DNA from: Humitalea sp050632385
GTDB lineage: Bacteria; Pseudomonadota; Alphaproteobacteria; Acetobacterales; Acetobacteraceae
Assembly (NCBI RefSeq): GCF_050632385.1
Contig: NZ_CP192599.1
Location: 5,456,001 to 5,520,000 of the forward strand
DNA: 64,000 bases
Direction: 5' to 3'
Below, piece by piece: positions 42,618 to 51,141 of the stretch. The position numbers were made by a program, and so were the translations under genes. The notes under the pieces are model-generated. The model saw only the letters and a list, made by a program, of their open reading frames with translations, was not told the origin of the DNA and did not search any database. Position 1 is the first letter of the stretch. The number at the start of each line of letters is the position of its first letter.

Positions 42618-43541
42618 GTGTTCCAGCGTCGCCCCTTGTTGACCGCCCTTGTCCCGATGCTGGCCGCGCCGGCGCTTGTGCGTGCCCAGTCCGCCCCCGC
42701 CTGGCGCGCCCAGGTGCCGGAGATCCGCTACGGCATCGTCTCGGTCGAGAATGAGCGTGACGCCATCGCCCGGCTCCAGGACATGGCCGCCTACCTGCGC
42801 CAGACGCTCGACAGCCCGGTCCGCGTGTTCCGCGGCAGCGATTATGCGGGTGTCGTGGAGGCGCTGCGGTCCGGCCACGCGGAATTCGCCTATCTGGGTG
42901 CTGCCGCCTACGCGCTGGCAGCCCGCGTGATGGGCGACAAGATCGCCCCCTTCGCGCGCTACATCGATAATGAGGGCGCCGAGGGTTACTTCAGCGCCGT
43001 CATCGTCAAGGCCGACAGCCCGATCCGCGCGATCGGCGATTTGCGCGGCAAGACCGCCGCCTGGGTCGATCCGAACAGCACCTCCGGCTTCCAGTTCCCG
43101 TCCTATTTCCTGCGCAAGGACGGCATGGACCCGACGTCCTTCTTCAGCCGCACCGGCTTTGCCGGCAGCCACGAGAACGTGGTGATCGCGGTGTTGAACG
43201 GCCAATACGACTGCGGCGCCGTGTCCTACAGCAACGAGGCACGCAACACCTTCCAGCGCATGGAGGAGAAGGGGATGATCCCCGCCGGCTCCATCCGCGT
43301 CGTCTGGCGCACGCCGCTGATCCCGAACGGACCCTTCGTCGGCCGCACCGACCTGCCGGGTGGCCTGCGGGAGGCTTTTGCCACCGCGATGATGGCGATG
43401 CCGCAGGCCAACCCACAGGCCTTTGCCGAAATGTCCAGCAATGCCCGCGGCCTGGCCCCGGCGCGCCACGCCGATTACCTGGATGTGATCGCGGTCACCG
43501 AGGAAAACAGCGCGCTGCGCCGGCAACAGCGCCGTAGCTGA
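42618..43541 (+). CDS. phnD: Phosphonate ABC transporter, substrate-binding protein
   Basis: A 307-residue periplasmic receptor with signal FQRRPLLTALVPMLAAPALVRA and mature IRYGIVSVENERDAIARLQDM, the PhnD opening, then RVFRGSDYAGVVEALRSGHAEFAYLG and WVDPNSTSGFQFPSYFLRKDGMD. It starts with GTG, six nt after GGAGAG. It binds phosphonate, phosphite or phosphate esters for import. It leads a four-gene operon with two permeases and a hexapeptide transferase; no phnC ATPase is present. Confidence 0.92.
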   Translation: MFQRRPLLTALVPMLAAPALVRAQSAPAWRAQVPEIRYGIVSVENERDAIARLQDMAAYLRQTLDSPVRVFRGSDYAGVVEALRSGHAEFAYLGAAAYALAARVMGDKIAPFARYIDNEGAEGYFSAVIVKADSPIRAIGDLRGKTAAWVDPNSTSGFQFPSYFLRKDGMDPTSFFSRTGFAGSHENVVIAVLNGQYDCGAVSYSNEARNTFQRMEEKGMIPAGSIRVVWRTPLIPNGPFVGRTDLPGGLREAFATAMMAMPQANPQAFAEMSSNARGLAPARHADYLDVIAVTEENSALRRQQRRS

Positions 43542-43543
43542 TC

Positions 43544-44395
43544 ATGATGACCCCCGCGCTGGTCGCGGCGACGGCACGGGTCGCCGCACATCGCGGGGCG
43601 GCGTTCCGGGCCCGGTCCGTGACGCTTGCCGGCTTCGGCGCCCTGGTGCTGCTGGCAGCCTGGATCGGCGAGGTCGATCTGGCCAAGCTGTTTCGCGGCC
43701 TGCCGATGATCGGCGACTATCTGTGGCGCACCGTGCCGTCGCTGCGCGGCGACCACCTGGCCGATGACCTGCATGACTGGTTCTGGGGTTTGCGCGAGTG
43801 GGTGATCCTGCTCGGCGACACGTTGCTGATTGCCTATGTCGGCACCGTGTTCGGCGCGGCTGTCGCGCTGCTGGCCTCCTTCCCCGCCGCGACCACCCTG
43901 GCACCCGACCGTGTCGTCTGGCCGCTACGACGCGTGCTTGAAGCCGCGCGCACTGTGCCGACGCTGGTCTTTGCCCTGCTGTTCGTCTTCGCCTTCGGGC
44001 TGGGGCCGCTGGCCGGGGTGCTGGCGATCGCCATGCACACGGCGGGTGCGCTCGGCAAACTTTTCGCTGAAATCCACGAGAACGCCGATCACCGCCAGGT
44101 CGAGGCGATCCGCGCCGCCGGCGGCACCTGGGCCGAAGCCTGTCGCTTTGGCGTGCTGCCGCAATCCATGCCGGGGATGCTGTCCCTCGGCCTGCTGCGG
44201 TTCGAGATCAATGTGCGGGAGGCCAGCGTGCTCGGCCTGGTCGGTGCCGGCGGCATTGGCGAGGAGCTTTATCTGGCCGTGCGGCAGTTCGAATACACGG
44301 ATATCTCCGCGATCCTGCTGCTGATCATGGCGACCATCGTGGGTTTGGACAGCCTGTCCGGATTTCTGCGCCGACGGGTGATCGGGGTCCAATGA
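43544..44395 (+). CDS. phnE: Phosphonate ABC transporter permease 1
   Basis: A 283-residue inner-membrane permease with the PhnE signature AARTVPTLVFALLFVFAFGLG and the EAA loop VEAIRAAGGTWAEACRFGVLPQSMPGM. About five to six membrane segments are evident. ATG 43544 follows phnD by 2 nt (a second ATG is at 43547), and the stop overlaps the second permease (ATGA). Confidence 0.92.
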   Translation: MMTPALVAATARVAAHRGAAFRARSVTLAGFGALVLLAAWIGEVDLAKLFRGLPMIGDYLWRTVPSLRGDHLADDLHDWFWGLREWVILLGDTLLIAYVGTVFGAAVALLASFPAATTLAPDRVVWPLRRVLEAARTVPTLVFALLFVFAFGLGPLAGVLAIAMHTAGALGKLFAEIHENADHRQVEAIRAAGGTWAEACRFGVLPQSMPGMLSLGLLRFEINVREASVLGLVGAGGIGEELYLAVRQFEYTDISAILLLIMATIVGLDSLSGFLRRRVIGVQ

Positions 44396-45144
44396 ACCGG
44401 GCGATCTGGCTTTTGGGGGCAGCGCTCCTGGCGCTCGGGCTGTGGCGCATCGACGCGTCGCCGCAGCGGCTGTGGGATGGGCTGGCGAAATTGGGTTGGC
44501 TGATCTCGCTGATGTGGCCGCCATCCTTTGGTGGCGTGCTGCCGCAACTGCTGCAGGCCCTGGCCGAGACGGTGGCGATGGCCTTCCTCGGCACCTTGAT
44601 CGCGGCGGTGCTGGCGATCCCGCTTGCCGCCTGCGGTGCCCGCAACGTGGCGCGCTTCTGGCCGCTGCGCTTCGCCGCCAGGCGGTTTTCGGACAGCCTG
44701 CGCGGGATCGACACGCTGATCTGGGCGCTGGTCTTCGTTTCCGCCGTGGGCATGGGGCCGTTTGCCGGAATCCTGGCGATTGCCGTGCCGGACATCGGCG
44801 TGCTGGCGCGCACCGCGTCGGAAAGCCTGGAGGCCGCCGATCGCCGCCCGCGGGAAGCCATCGTCGCCTCTGGCGGCGGGGCGCTGCTGTCGCTGCGCTG
44901 GGGGCTGATGCCGCAGGTGCTGCCGGAATATGTGGCGCAGGTGCTGTACCTGTTCGAAAGCAACACACGATCGGCCACGATCCTGGGCGTCGTCGGCGCC
45001 GGCGGCATCGGCCTGGCGCTGACCGACCGGATGCGGATCAACCAGTGGGATGAGGTCGCGGGGATCGTGCTGCTGATCCTGGTCGCCGTCGCCGCCATCG
45101 ACACGCTGTCCCGACGCATCCGCATGAGGCTGATCCGCGCATGA
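44392..45144 (+). CDS. phnE: Phosphonate ABC transporter permease 2
   Basis: A 250-residue PhnE paralogue with RGIDTLIWALVFVSAVGMG and the EAA-like loop PREAIVASGGGALLSLRWGLMPQVLPEYVAQ. Together with the first permease it likely forms a heterodimeric channel, as in PhnE1/PhnE2 systems. It overlaps both neighbours by 4 bp. Confidence 0.9.
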   Translation: MNRAIWLLGAALLALGLWRIDASPQRLWDGLAKLGWLISLMWPPSFGGVLPQLLQALAETVAMAFLGTLIAAVLAIPLAACGARNVARFWPLRFAARRFSDSLRGIDTLIWALVFVSAVGMGPFAGILAIAVPDIGVLARTASESLEAADRRPREAIVASGGGALLSLRWGLMPQVLPEYVAQVLYLFESNTRSATILGVVGAGGIGLALTDRMRINQWDEVAGIVLLILVAVAAIDTLSRRIRMRLIRA

Positions 45145-45779
45145 ACGACCCTGGCACCACCGGAAAAAACCTGTCGGCCGAGGCGCCCGCCATCCACCCC
45201 ACCGCCAGTATCCGCGACACGGCTTTTGGCCGTTTCAACGAAGTCGGCGCGCGCACGAAAATCGCCGAATGCAGCTTCGGCGACTACGCCTATGTCGTGC
45301 ATGATGCGGAGATCATCTACACGACCATCGGCCCCTTCTGCTCCATCGCGGCACAGACGCGGATCAACCCGGGCAATCATCCGCTCGACCGCGTGATCTT
45401 GAATCACGTGTCCTACCGGAGCAGCGCCTATGGGCTGGGGCCTGACGATTCGGGCTTTTTCGATTGGCGGCGGTCGAAGCCCGTGGTGCTCGGCCCGGAT
45501 GTCTGGGTCGGCCATGGCGCCATCATCCTGCCGGGGGTCACCTTGGGCACGGGGGCGGCCGTGGGGGCAGGCGCGGTGGTGACCAAGGACGTGCCCGATT
45601 TCGGCATCGTGGTCGGCAACCCGGCCCGGCTGCTGCGTTTCCGCTTCCCGCCGGAGATCTGCGCGGCCCTGCTGCGCATCGCCTTCTGGACCTGGGACCA
45701 CGCGACCCTGGCAGACCGACTGCCCGATGTCCGGACCCTGTCCGCGGTGGATTTTTGCAGGGCCTACGATCCGGCGTAA
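45141..45779 (+). CDS. Phosphonate-associated hexapeptide-repeat acetyltransferase
   Basis: A 212-residue left-handed beta-helix transferase: IHPTASIRDTAFGRFNEVGART, then VLGPDVWVGHGAIILPGV and VGAGAVVTKDVPDFGIVVG. The INPGNHPLDRVILNHVSYRS segment and coupling to phn genes match the phosphonate-metabolism hexapeptide family (TIGR03308), thought to acylate an aminophosphonate or phosphonate intermediate. It ends the operon, with a second Usp 22 bp further. Confidence 0.85.
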   Translation: MNDPGTTGKNLSAEAPAIHPTASIRDTAFGRFNEVGARTKIAECSFGDYAYVVHDAEIIYTTIGPFCSIAAQTRINPGNHPLDRVILNHVSYRSSAYGLGPDDSGFFDWRRSKPVVLGPDVWVGHGAIILPGVTLGTGAAVGAGAVVTKDVPDFGIVVGNPARLLRFRFPPEICAALLRIAFWTWDHATLADRLPDVRTLSAVDFCRAYDPA

Positions 45780-45801
45780 CCTCGGCGCCGGAGGTTGCCA
45801 G

Positions 45802-46638
45802 ATGATATGTTCCATCCTCGTCGCACTCGACGACACGCCCGGGGCGGAGTCCGCACGGGACCTGGCACTGGCCCTGGCGCGCGCCACCAAGGCCAGCGTG
45901 ACCGCGGCCGTCATCCTCGACCTGCCGCATGCGGCGGCCGCGATGGAACCGGTGCCGCTCGGCGGCGCCGCCTTCAAGGAACGGCGCGACGCCGCCCGCG
46001 TGGCGCGGGTGGAGAAGGAGGCCGCGGCGGCGATCGAAGCCTTCAGCAACGCCGCCGATGGCACCCGCTTCGAGACCTTGCGCCTGGCCGATGCGCCGGA
46101 GCCCGCGTTGCGGGCGGCCTCGGCCGGCTTCGACCTGCTGGTGATCGGGCGCGACAGCACCTTGGGGTTGGAGGAAAACAGCGATGGCCTGTCCCCCACC
46201 ATCGCGGCGCTGCTGCACCACGGCGCGCGCCCTTTGCTGGTCGTGCCGCCCTGCGTGATGCTGCGGACCGAGGGCCCTGTCCTGCTGGGCTATGACGGGT
46301 CGATCCCCTGCCTGCGGGCCTTGCAGCTTTACGCCCTGCTGCGGCCGATGGGCGACGCGACGGTGACGGTGGTCAGCGTCGGCACCAGTGCCGCTGCCGC
46401 CCAGGCCATGGCCGAGGTTGCCGCGGGCTACCTGCGGCGCCATGGCATCCCGGCCGAAGCCTTCGGCAGTTCCGGCGACCACCCGGCCGATGTCCTGCTG
46501 GCCCAGGCCGCGGCGCTGCATGCGCGGATGCTGGTGATCGGGGCCTATGAGACATCCGGGCTGCGCGCACTGCTGCTGGGCAGCGCCACCCGCAAACTCC
46601 TCATCGAGGCACCCTGCCCGGTTTTCGTGAGCCACTGA
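45802..46638 (+). CDS. Universal stress protein, tandem-domain
   Basis: A 278-residue protein with two Usp folds (MICSILVALDDTPGAESARDLA and, from about residue 155, GPVLLGYDGSIPCLRALQLY), ending VIGAYETSGLRALLLGSATRKLL. GGAGG 10-14 nt upstream supports ATG 45802 over the longer frame, which reads through the acetyltransferase. No FNR-type box was seen in the 22-bp gap, so it may be read through from the phosphonate operon. It is followed after 1 nt by the dehalogenase. Confidence 0.88.
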   Translation: MICSILVALDDTPGAESARDLALALARATKASVTAAVILDLPHAAAAMEPVPLGGAAFKERRDAARVARVEKEAAAAIEAFSNAADGTRFETLRLADAPEPALRAASAGFDLLVIGRDSTLGLEENSDGLSPTIAALLHHGARPLLVVPPCVMLRTEGPVLLGYDGSIPCLRALQLYALLRPMGDATVTVVSVGTSAAAAQAMAEVAAGYLRRHGIPAEAFGSSGDHPADVLLAQAAALHARMLVIGAYETSGLRALLLGSATRKLLIEAPCPVFVSH

Positions 46639-46639
46639 C

Positions 46640-47536
46640 ATGTCCTTCTTCGACATCCCCGCCGCCTTCGCCGAAGCACGCGGCCGCCGCTTCCGCTTCC
46701 GCCGCATGGGCGAAGGCCCGCCCTTGCTTCTGCTGCACGGCAATCCGCAGACCCATGCGATGTGGCATCGCGTGGCACCTGTGCTGGCCGAGCGCTACAG
46801 CGTGATCTGCCCGGACATCACCGGATATGGCCTGTCCGACAAACCGCCGGTCAGCGACGATCATGCCGCCTACGGCAAGCGCGCGATGGCGGCCGATATG
46901 CATGCGCTGATGCAGGGCCAGGGGTTTTCGCGCTTTGGCGTGGTCAGCCACGACCGCGGGTCGCGCGTTTCGCATCGCCTGGCCATCGATTTCCCCGATG
47001 CCGTCGAACGGCTTTGCGTCATGGACATCATCCCGACGATCGAACACTTCGAACGCACGGACATGGATTTCGCCCTGGGCTACGCACACTGGTTCTTCCT
47101 CGCCCAGCCGCATCCGAAGCCGGAGCGCATGATCCTGCGCGATGTCGAGGATTGGTTCGACATCCAGACCAGCCGCGAGCCCAAGGACGCCGGCTTCTTC
47201 CACCCAGAGGCCCGCGCCGACTATTTGGCTGCGCTGCATACCCCCGGCACCGTCGCCGCGATCTGCGAGGACTACCGGGCCGCCATCACCATCGACCTCG
47301 TGGATGACCGCGCCAGCCGCGCGGCCGGGGCGCGCATCCGCTGCCCGCTGCTGGCGCTCTGGGGGGCGAAGGGCAAGGTCGGGCAGTGGTACAAGCCGCT
47401 GGAAATCTGGCGCGCCTATGCCGACGACACCGTCATCGGCGGGCCGGTGCCAAGCGGCCACTACCTGGCCGAGGAAGCGCCCGAAGCGGTGTTGGCGCCG
47501 CTGCTGCCCTTCCTGGTCACGCCACCACCAGGCTGA
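46640..47536 (+). CDS. Haloacetate dehalogenase-like alpha/beta hydrolase
   Basis: A 298-residue alpha/beta hydrolase close to fluoroacetate dehalogenases: LLLLHGNPQTHAMWHRVAP (oxyanion hole), GVVSHDRGSRVSHRLAIDFP (nucleophilic Asp with two carboxylate-binding Arg), VMDIIPTIEHFER and AHWFFLAQP, whose HW pair lies in the halide site of the family. It would hydrolyse haloacetates to glycolate. The epoxide hydrolase family is the main alternative, but DRGSR and HW favour dehalogenase. It overlaps the convergent HATPase gene by 20 bp. Confidence 0.82.
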   Translation: MSFFDIPAAFAEARGRRFRFRRMGEGPPLLLLHGNPQTHAMWHRVAPVLAERYSVICPDITGYGLSDKPPVSDDHAAYGKRAMAADMHALMQGQGFSRFGVVSHDRGSRVSHRLAIDFPDAVERLCVMDIIPTIEHFERTDMDFALGYAHWFFLAQPHPKPERMILRDVEDWFDIQTSREPKDAGFFHPEARADYLAALHTPGTVAAICEDYRAAITIDLVDDRASRAAGARIRCPLLALWGAKGKVGQWYKPLEIWRAYADDTVIGGPVPSGHYLAEEAPEAVLAPLLPFLVTPPPG

Positions 47537-47909
47537 GGCGATTGCGCCCGTCGCGCGTCCGCTCATAGGCCAGCGACCGCGTCATCTTCCGCAGCAGCAG
47601 CAGCCCGCGCCCGCCGATGCGGGACGCGGCCACCGAGGCCCCGGCGTCACGCAACGGCGCGGTCGCGGGATCGAAGGCGCGCCCCGCGTCCACAAAAACC
47701 AGGCCGACACCGTCCTGGCCCGGGGTCGCCGTCACGGTGACTTCGGGCGCGCCGCCGTGGAGGATGGCGTTCAGCACCACCTCCTCGAACAGCAATTCGC
47801 TGCGCAGGATGGTGCGCGGGTCGGTGTCGTGCTGTTCCAGGAATGCGATCAGGCGGGCCTGGGCCGCGGCGATATCGGGGTGGTCGCTGGCGACCGTCAG
47901 CGTCATCAT
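47517..47909 (-). CDS. RsbW-like HATPase (anti-sigma factor type)
   Basis: A 130-residue GHKL ATPase domain: LLFEEVVLNAILHGG is the N-box with Glu/Asn for Mg-ATP, VFVDAGRAFDPA the G1 box, and GGRGLLLLRKMTRSLAYER the G2 box. Stand-alone domains of this size act as anti-sigma kinases or ATP-binding switches. It follows the FHA-PP2C gene by 1 nt; ATG 47909 (or 47906) is used because the upstream part lies inside that gene. No STAS antagonist or sigma factor is adjacent. Confidence 0.85.
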   Translation of the reverse strand: MMTLTVASDHPDIAAAQARLIAFLEQHDTDPRTILRSELLFEEVVLNAILHGGAPEVTVTATPGQDGVGLVFVDAGRAFDPATAPLRDAGASVAASRIGGRGLLLLRKMTRSLAYERTRDGRNRLSLVVA

Positions 47910-47910
47910 C

Positions 47911-49038
47911 TCAGTCGAAATCAAGCGACAGGATCGAGACGTCATCATCCAGCCCATGCGGCGCGACGCTTTGCATCACGGCATTCAGCAGGCGCTCGGC
48001 CTCGGGCAGGCCGGGCACGGGTGGGGTTGCGAGATGCGGCAGGAAGTCGGCCAGGCCGCGCCGGGTGCCGTCCGCCGCCGCGGTGTCGAACGCGCCATTG
48101 CTGAACAGCACCAGGCGCGACGCCGGCGGCAGCGGTACGACGGCGGAGCGATAGGGCCATTCGGCCGTCAGCCCAATCCCCGGATTGCGCACATGCAGCG
48201 CCGCCCAGGCCGGCGCGCCCGGCGCCAGCAGCCAGCCCGGATGATGCCCGGCGCCGGCAAAGCAGAGCGTCCGCGCCGTGAGGTCCGCGACGCCATGCCA
48301 GCAGGAGAAATACAGCCCGCCCTGCCGGTCGCTCTGGAACAAGGCGTTCAGCCCGGCCAGCACGGCGGCCGGATCGGCCGGATCGGCACCGGCCGGCCCG
48401 CCCGATCGCAGCGTGTTCATCACCGACGCGGCCAGCAGCGCCGCCCCCGCGCCATGCCCTGCGACATCGAGCAGCCAGACGGCGAAGCGCCGGTCATCCA
48501 GGAACCGCCAGCCAAAGCCGTCGCCACCGATCTGCGCGCTGGGCACGAAGCGCCAGTCGGCGCGCACCGGCCCCTCCGCGATCGGTGCCGGCAGCAGGGC
48601 CGTGACGTAGCGCTGGGCCTTTTCCAGGTCGCGTTCCAGCCCCTGGTTCCGCTCCATCTCCTGCCGCGGCAGGCACAGGTATTGGAGGTGGTAGGGGCCG
48701 ACGCGCAGCACGCTGCCGGGCGGCAGGGAGGTGGGGCCCTCGATCCGCTTGCCGCCGATCCAGCAGCCGTTGGTCGATCCCATGTCGGTCACGATGGCGA
48801 CGCCATCCTGCAAGGCCACGACGCAGTGCTGGCGGGAGATTTCATCCGACGCCAGCATCAGCCCGTTCTGCACCGTGCGCCCGATCGTCAGCGGTTCGGG
48901 GCCGAGCGGCACGCGGTGCGGCGGTGCGCCGGGCTGGTCCAGCACCAGCAGATGGATCATCGCCGCCGGTGGCGGGCTGTGGTCATCGACGACCGGCGCG
49001 CCGATCAGCGTGCGGTCTTCGTCGCTGTCCGCGCTCAT
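47911..49038 (-). CDS. FHA domain plus PP2C-type (SpoIIE/RsbU) phosphatase
   Basis: A 375-residue signalling protein. Residues ~45-110 form an FHA phosphothreonine-binding domain (LTIGRTVQNGLMLASDEISRQH, DMGSTNGCWIGGKRI). A short linker leads to a PP2C/SpoIIE domain with the metal ligands GGDGFGW, LLDVAGHGAGAALLA and LDDDVSILSL. It would dephosphorylate a STAS antagonist when its FHA partner is phosphorylated. It is coupled to DinB upstream (ATGA) and the HATPase downstream. Confidence 0.9.
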   Translation of the reverse strand: MSADSDEDRTLIGAPVVDDHSPPPAAMIHLLVLDQPGAPPHRVPLGPEPLTIGRTVQNGLMLASDEISRQHCVVALQDGVAIVTDMGSTNGCWIGGKRIEGPTSLPPGSVLRVGPYHLQYLCLPRQEMERNQGLERDLEKAQRYVTALLPAPIAEGPVRADWRFVPSAQIGGDGFGWRFLDDRRFAVWLLDVAGHGAGAALLAASVMNTLRSGGPAGADPADPAAVLAGLNALFQSDRQGGLYFSCWHGVADLTARTLCFAGAGHHPGWLLAPGAPAWAALHVRNPGIGLTAEWPYRSAVVPLPPASRLVLFSNGAFDTAAADGTRRGLADFLPHLATPPVPGLPEAERLLNAVMQSVAPHGLDDDVSILSLDFD

Positions 49039-49544
49039 GCGCCAAGGCCCGGCATCGCCACCAGGTCGGTGTCGCCCGTGCTCTGTCCGGCGGCCGTCAG
49101 CATGGCGTGGACCTGGCCGCGGTGGTGCGTCTGGTGGTTGAAGACATGCGTCACCAGCAGCCCGTTGGGGCGCTGTATCTCTCGCTGCAAGGCGCCGCTG
49201 AAGTAGCGCGTTTCGCCGGCCAGGAAGGCGGGGGTGACGCGCGCGGCCCAGGCCTCGATCCGCGCGTCGGTGTCCTGCCGTGCTTTGGACAGGGCTTCGA
49301 ACCTGTCATGCAGCCTTGGGCTGTCGCGCAATGCGATGGCCGGCGGCGCCCAGCCGTCGAAGCGCGACATCCAGATGGTATCGCCCCAGAGCAGGTGGTT
49401 CAGGGTGCCTTGGATACTGCCGAAGAAGGCACCGCGATCCAGCCGCCGCTCGGCCTCGGTCAAGCGGCTTGCGGCGGCGTAGAGGCGGCGGTTCATTTCG
49501 GTATTATAGGCCGCCATCGTGGCAACCCAGGGTTGGGTGATCAT
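49035..49544 (-). CDS. DinB-family four-helix protein
   Basis: A 169-residue DinB/YfiT fold protein. The metal-binding histidines are visible in TLNHLLWGDTIWM and HVFNHQTHHRGQVHAML. Such proteins may be thiol-dependent transferases using bacillithiol or glutathione; many are stress-induced. It heads the operon with FHA-PP2C and HATPase, so it may be a target or a co-induced stress gene. A 16-bp palindrome lies 19-34 bp upstream of its ATG. Confidence 0.85.
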   Translation of the reverse strand: MITQPWVATMAAYNTEMNRRLYAAASRLTEAERRLDRGAFFGSIQGTLNHLLWGDTIWMSRFDGWAPPAIALRDSPRLHDRFEALSKARQDTDARIEAWAARVTPAFLAGETRYFSGALQREIQRPNGLLVTHVFNHQTHHRGQVHAMLTAAGQSTGDTDLVAMPGLGA

Positions 49545-49562
49545 GATGCCCCCAGTGTTGCA

Positions 49563-49578
49563 CTCACGCTTGCGTGAG
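49563..49578. promoter_or_regulatory. 16-bp palindrome upstream of the DinB operon
   Basis: CTCACGC-TT-GCGTGAG is a perfect 7-bp inverted repeat with a 2-nt centre, between the upstream GNAT gene end (49596) and the DinB start (49544). The centre is too short for a good RNA hairpin, which favours a protein-binding operator; it could also serve as a weak terminator of the GNAT transcript. Confidence 0.4.
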
Positions 49579-49595
49579 GGGAAGGCCCGGTGCGG

Positions 49596-50600
49596 CTACA
49601 GGGTTTTCCAGAACAGCACGGTGGCACGGTAGGTCCCGTCGGCCTGGAGCGAATAGCCGGGGATGCGGCCCGCTTCCTGCCAGCCCATCGCGCGGTACAG
49701 CGCTTCGCCCGCATCGCCCGCGTTCGTGTCCAGGGTCAGCAGGCGGCGGCCGACGCCACGGGCGGCCTGTTCGGCGCGGGCCATCAGGGCGCGGCCAACG
49801 CCACGGCTCCGCGCGGCCGGGTCCACCAGCAGCTTGGCGATCTCGGCACGGTGCGGCTGGTTCTGCGGCGTCGCGCAATCGACCTGCACCGTGCCGACCA
49901 GCGCGCCATCCAGCCAGGCGACCAGCAGCAGCCGCGACCCGCCCGCCACATCGCGCGCGACACGCTTCCAGAAGGCCTGTGCCGTGGCCGGCGCCAATGG
50001 CGGCAGGAAGGACACCGACGCCCCATCCGCCACGCAATCGATCAGGATGCGCGACAGGCGACGTTCGGCGCTGGCGGCCCCCGCCGCGTCCAGTGCTTCC
50101 ACCACCAACCCGCGGGCGGGCTTGGCGTAGCGAAATTCCAGTGACTTGGAGAGGTCGTCGAGGATGCGGATCGACCCGCTGCGGACATAGCCGCGCTTTT
50201 CGTAGAAGGCATGCGCCGCGGCGAAGCGCGTGTCGGTCCACAGCACCAGGCGTTCGGCCCGGGCCGCGGCATGCGCCTCGGCCGTGTCGAGCAAGCGGTG
50301 CGCGAGGCCGGTGCCGCGCGCCGATGCCGCGACATAGAGGCGCTTGATCTCCCACGCGTCGTCGGAGCCGAGTGGTGCGGTGCCGACCATGCCGACCGCT
50401 TCGCCATCCTGCACGGCGATCCAGAGCGCGCCGCCGATCTTGGCGAAATGCGTCGCCAGCGCGCGCAGTTCCGGCAATTCGGCGTCCAGGTCGAAGACGC
50501 AGCCAGGGTATTCCGCCCAGGCGTCGCGGATCAGCCGGATGAAGGCCTCCGCGTCAGAATCCTGTCCGGCCCGGATCATGTCAGCGCCCGTCGTTGTCAT
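49596..50600 (-). CDS. Double-GNAT acetyltransferase
   Basis: A 334-residue protein with two GNAT folds. The first has the acetyl-CoA loop EIKRLYVAASARGTGLAHRLLD, the second EIAKLLVDPAARSRGVGRALMARAE followed by LDTNAGDAGEALYRAMGWQEAGRIPGY. ATG 50600 was selected because upstream residues enter the divergent promoter zone; ATG 50579 is an alternative. Substrates are unknown; fusions of this kind often modify small amines or antibiotics. Confidence 0.85.
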   Translation of the reverse strand: MTTTGADMIRAGQDSDAEAFIRLIRDAWAEYPGCVFDLDAELPELRALATHFAKIGGALWIAVQDGEAVGMVGTAPLGSDDAWEIKRLYVAASARGTGLAHRLLDTAEAHAAARAERLVLWTDTRFAAAHAFYEKRGYVRSGSIRILDDLSKSLEFRYAKPARGLVVEALDAAGAASAERRLSRILIDCVADGASVSFLPPLAPATAQAFWKRVARDVAGGSRLLLVAWLDGALVGTVQVDCATPQNQPHRAEIAKLLVDPAARSRGVGRALMARAEQAARGVGRRLLTLDTNAGDAGEALYRAMGWQEAGRIPGYSLQADGTYRATVLFWKTL

Positions 50601-50661
50601 GAGCAAAGGCTTGTAGGCACCTTGGCGGCTCTGGCAACACACCCCGGTCGAGGAGACAAGC

Positions 50662-51141
50662 ATGCGCACCGCCCTGCTATGGCTCAGCCTGCTCGCGACC
50701 GGGTGGGTCGCCGGGTTCTTCTATGCCTATTCGTTCTCTGTGATGCCGGGGCTGGATGCCACCGAACCCGCCAATGCCATTCGTGCCATGCAGGGGATCA
50801 ATGCCTGCGTGCGCACGCCGGTCTTCGCCTTTGCCTTTTTTGGTTCGCTGGTGCTGCCCTTGCTCGCGGCGGTCGCCGGGCGCTGGCAACCACGCGCGGG
50901 TCTCGCGCTTGCTGCCGCGCTGATCTACGGCGCGGGCGCCTTTGCCGTGACCTTCATCGTCAATGTGCCGATGAATGAAGCCCTGGCGATCGTCGATCCC
51001 GATACCGCCGGGGCTGCCGCCACCTGGCAGGGCTATACGGTGCCCTGGACCCTGTGGAACCACTTGCGCACCGGGGCATCCACCCTGGCGTTCCTGGTGC
51101 TTGCGCTGGCGATCCGCACGCCAGCGCGCCCAGTTCAGTGA
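50662..51141 (+). CDS. DUF1772 (anthrone oxygenase-like) membrane protein
   Basis: A 159-residue inner-membrane protein with four hydrophobic helices and the DUF1772 pattern: WVAGFFYAYSFSVMPGL, AMQGINACVRTPVF and NVPMNEALA. GAGGAGA lies 7 nt before the ATG. Some members are annotated as anthrone oxygenases, but most are uncharacterised. It ends 7 bp inside the convergent aminotransferase. Confidence 0.82.
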   Translation: MRTALLWLSLLATGWVAGFFYAYSFSVMPGLDATEPANAIRAMQGINACVRTPVFAFAFFGSLVLPLLAAVAGRWQPRAGLALAAALIYGAGAFAVTFIVNVPMNEALAIVDPDTAGAAATWQGYTVPWTLWNHLRTGASTLAFLVLALAIRTPARPVQ

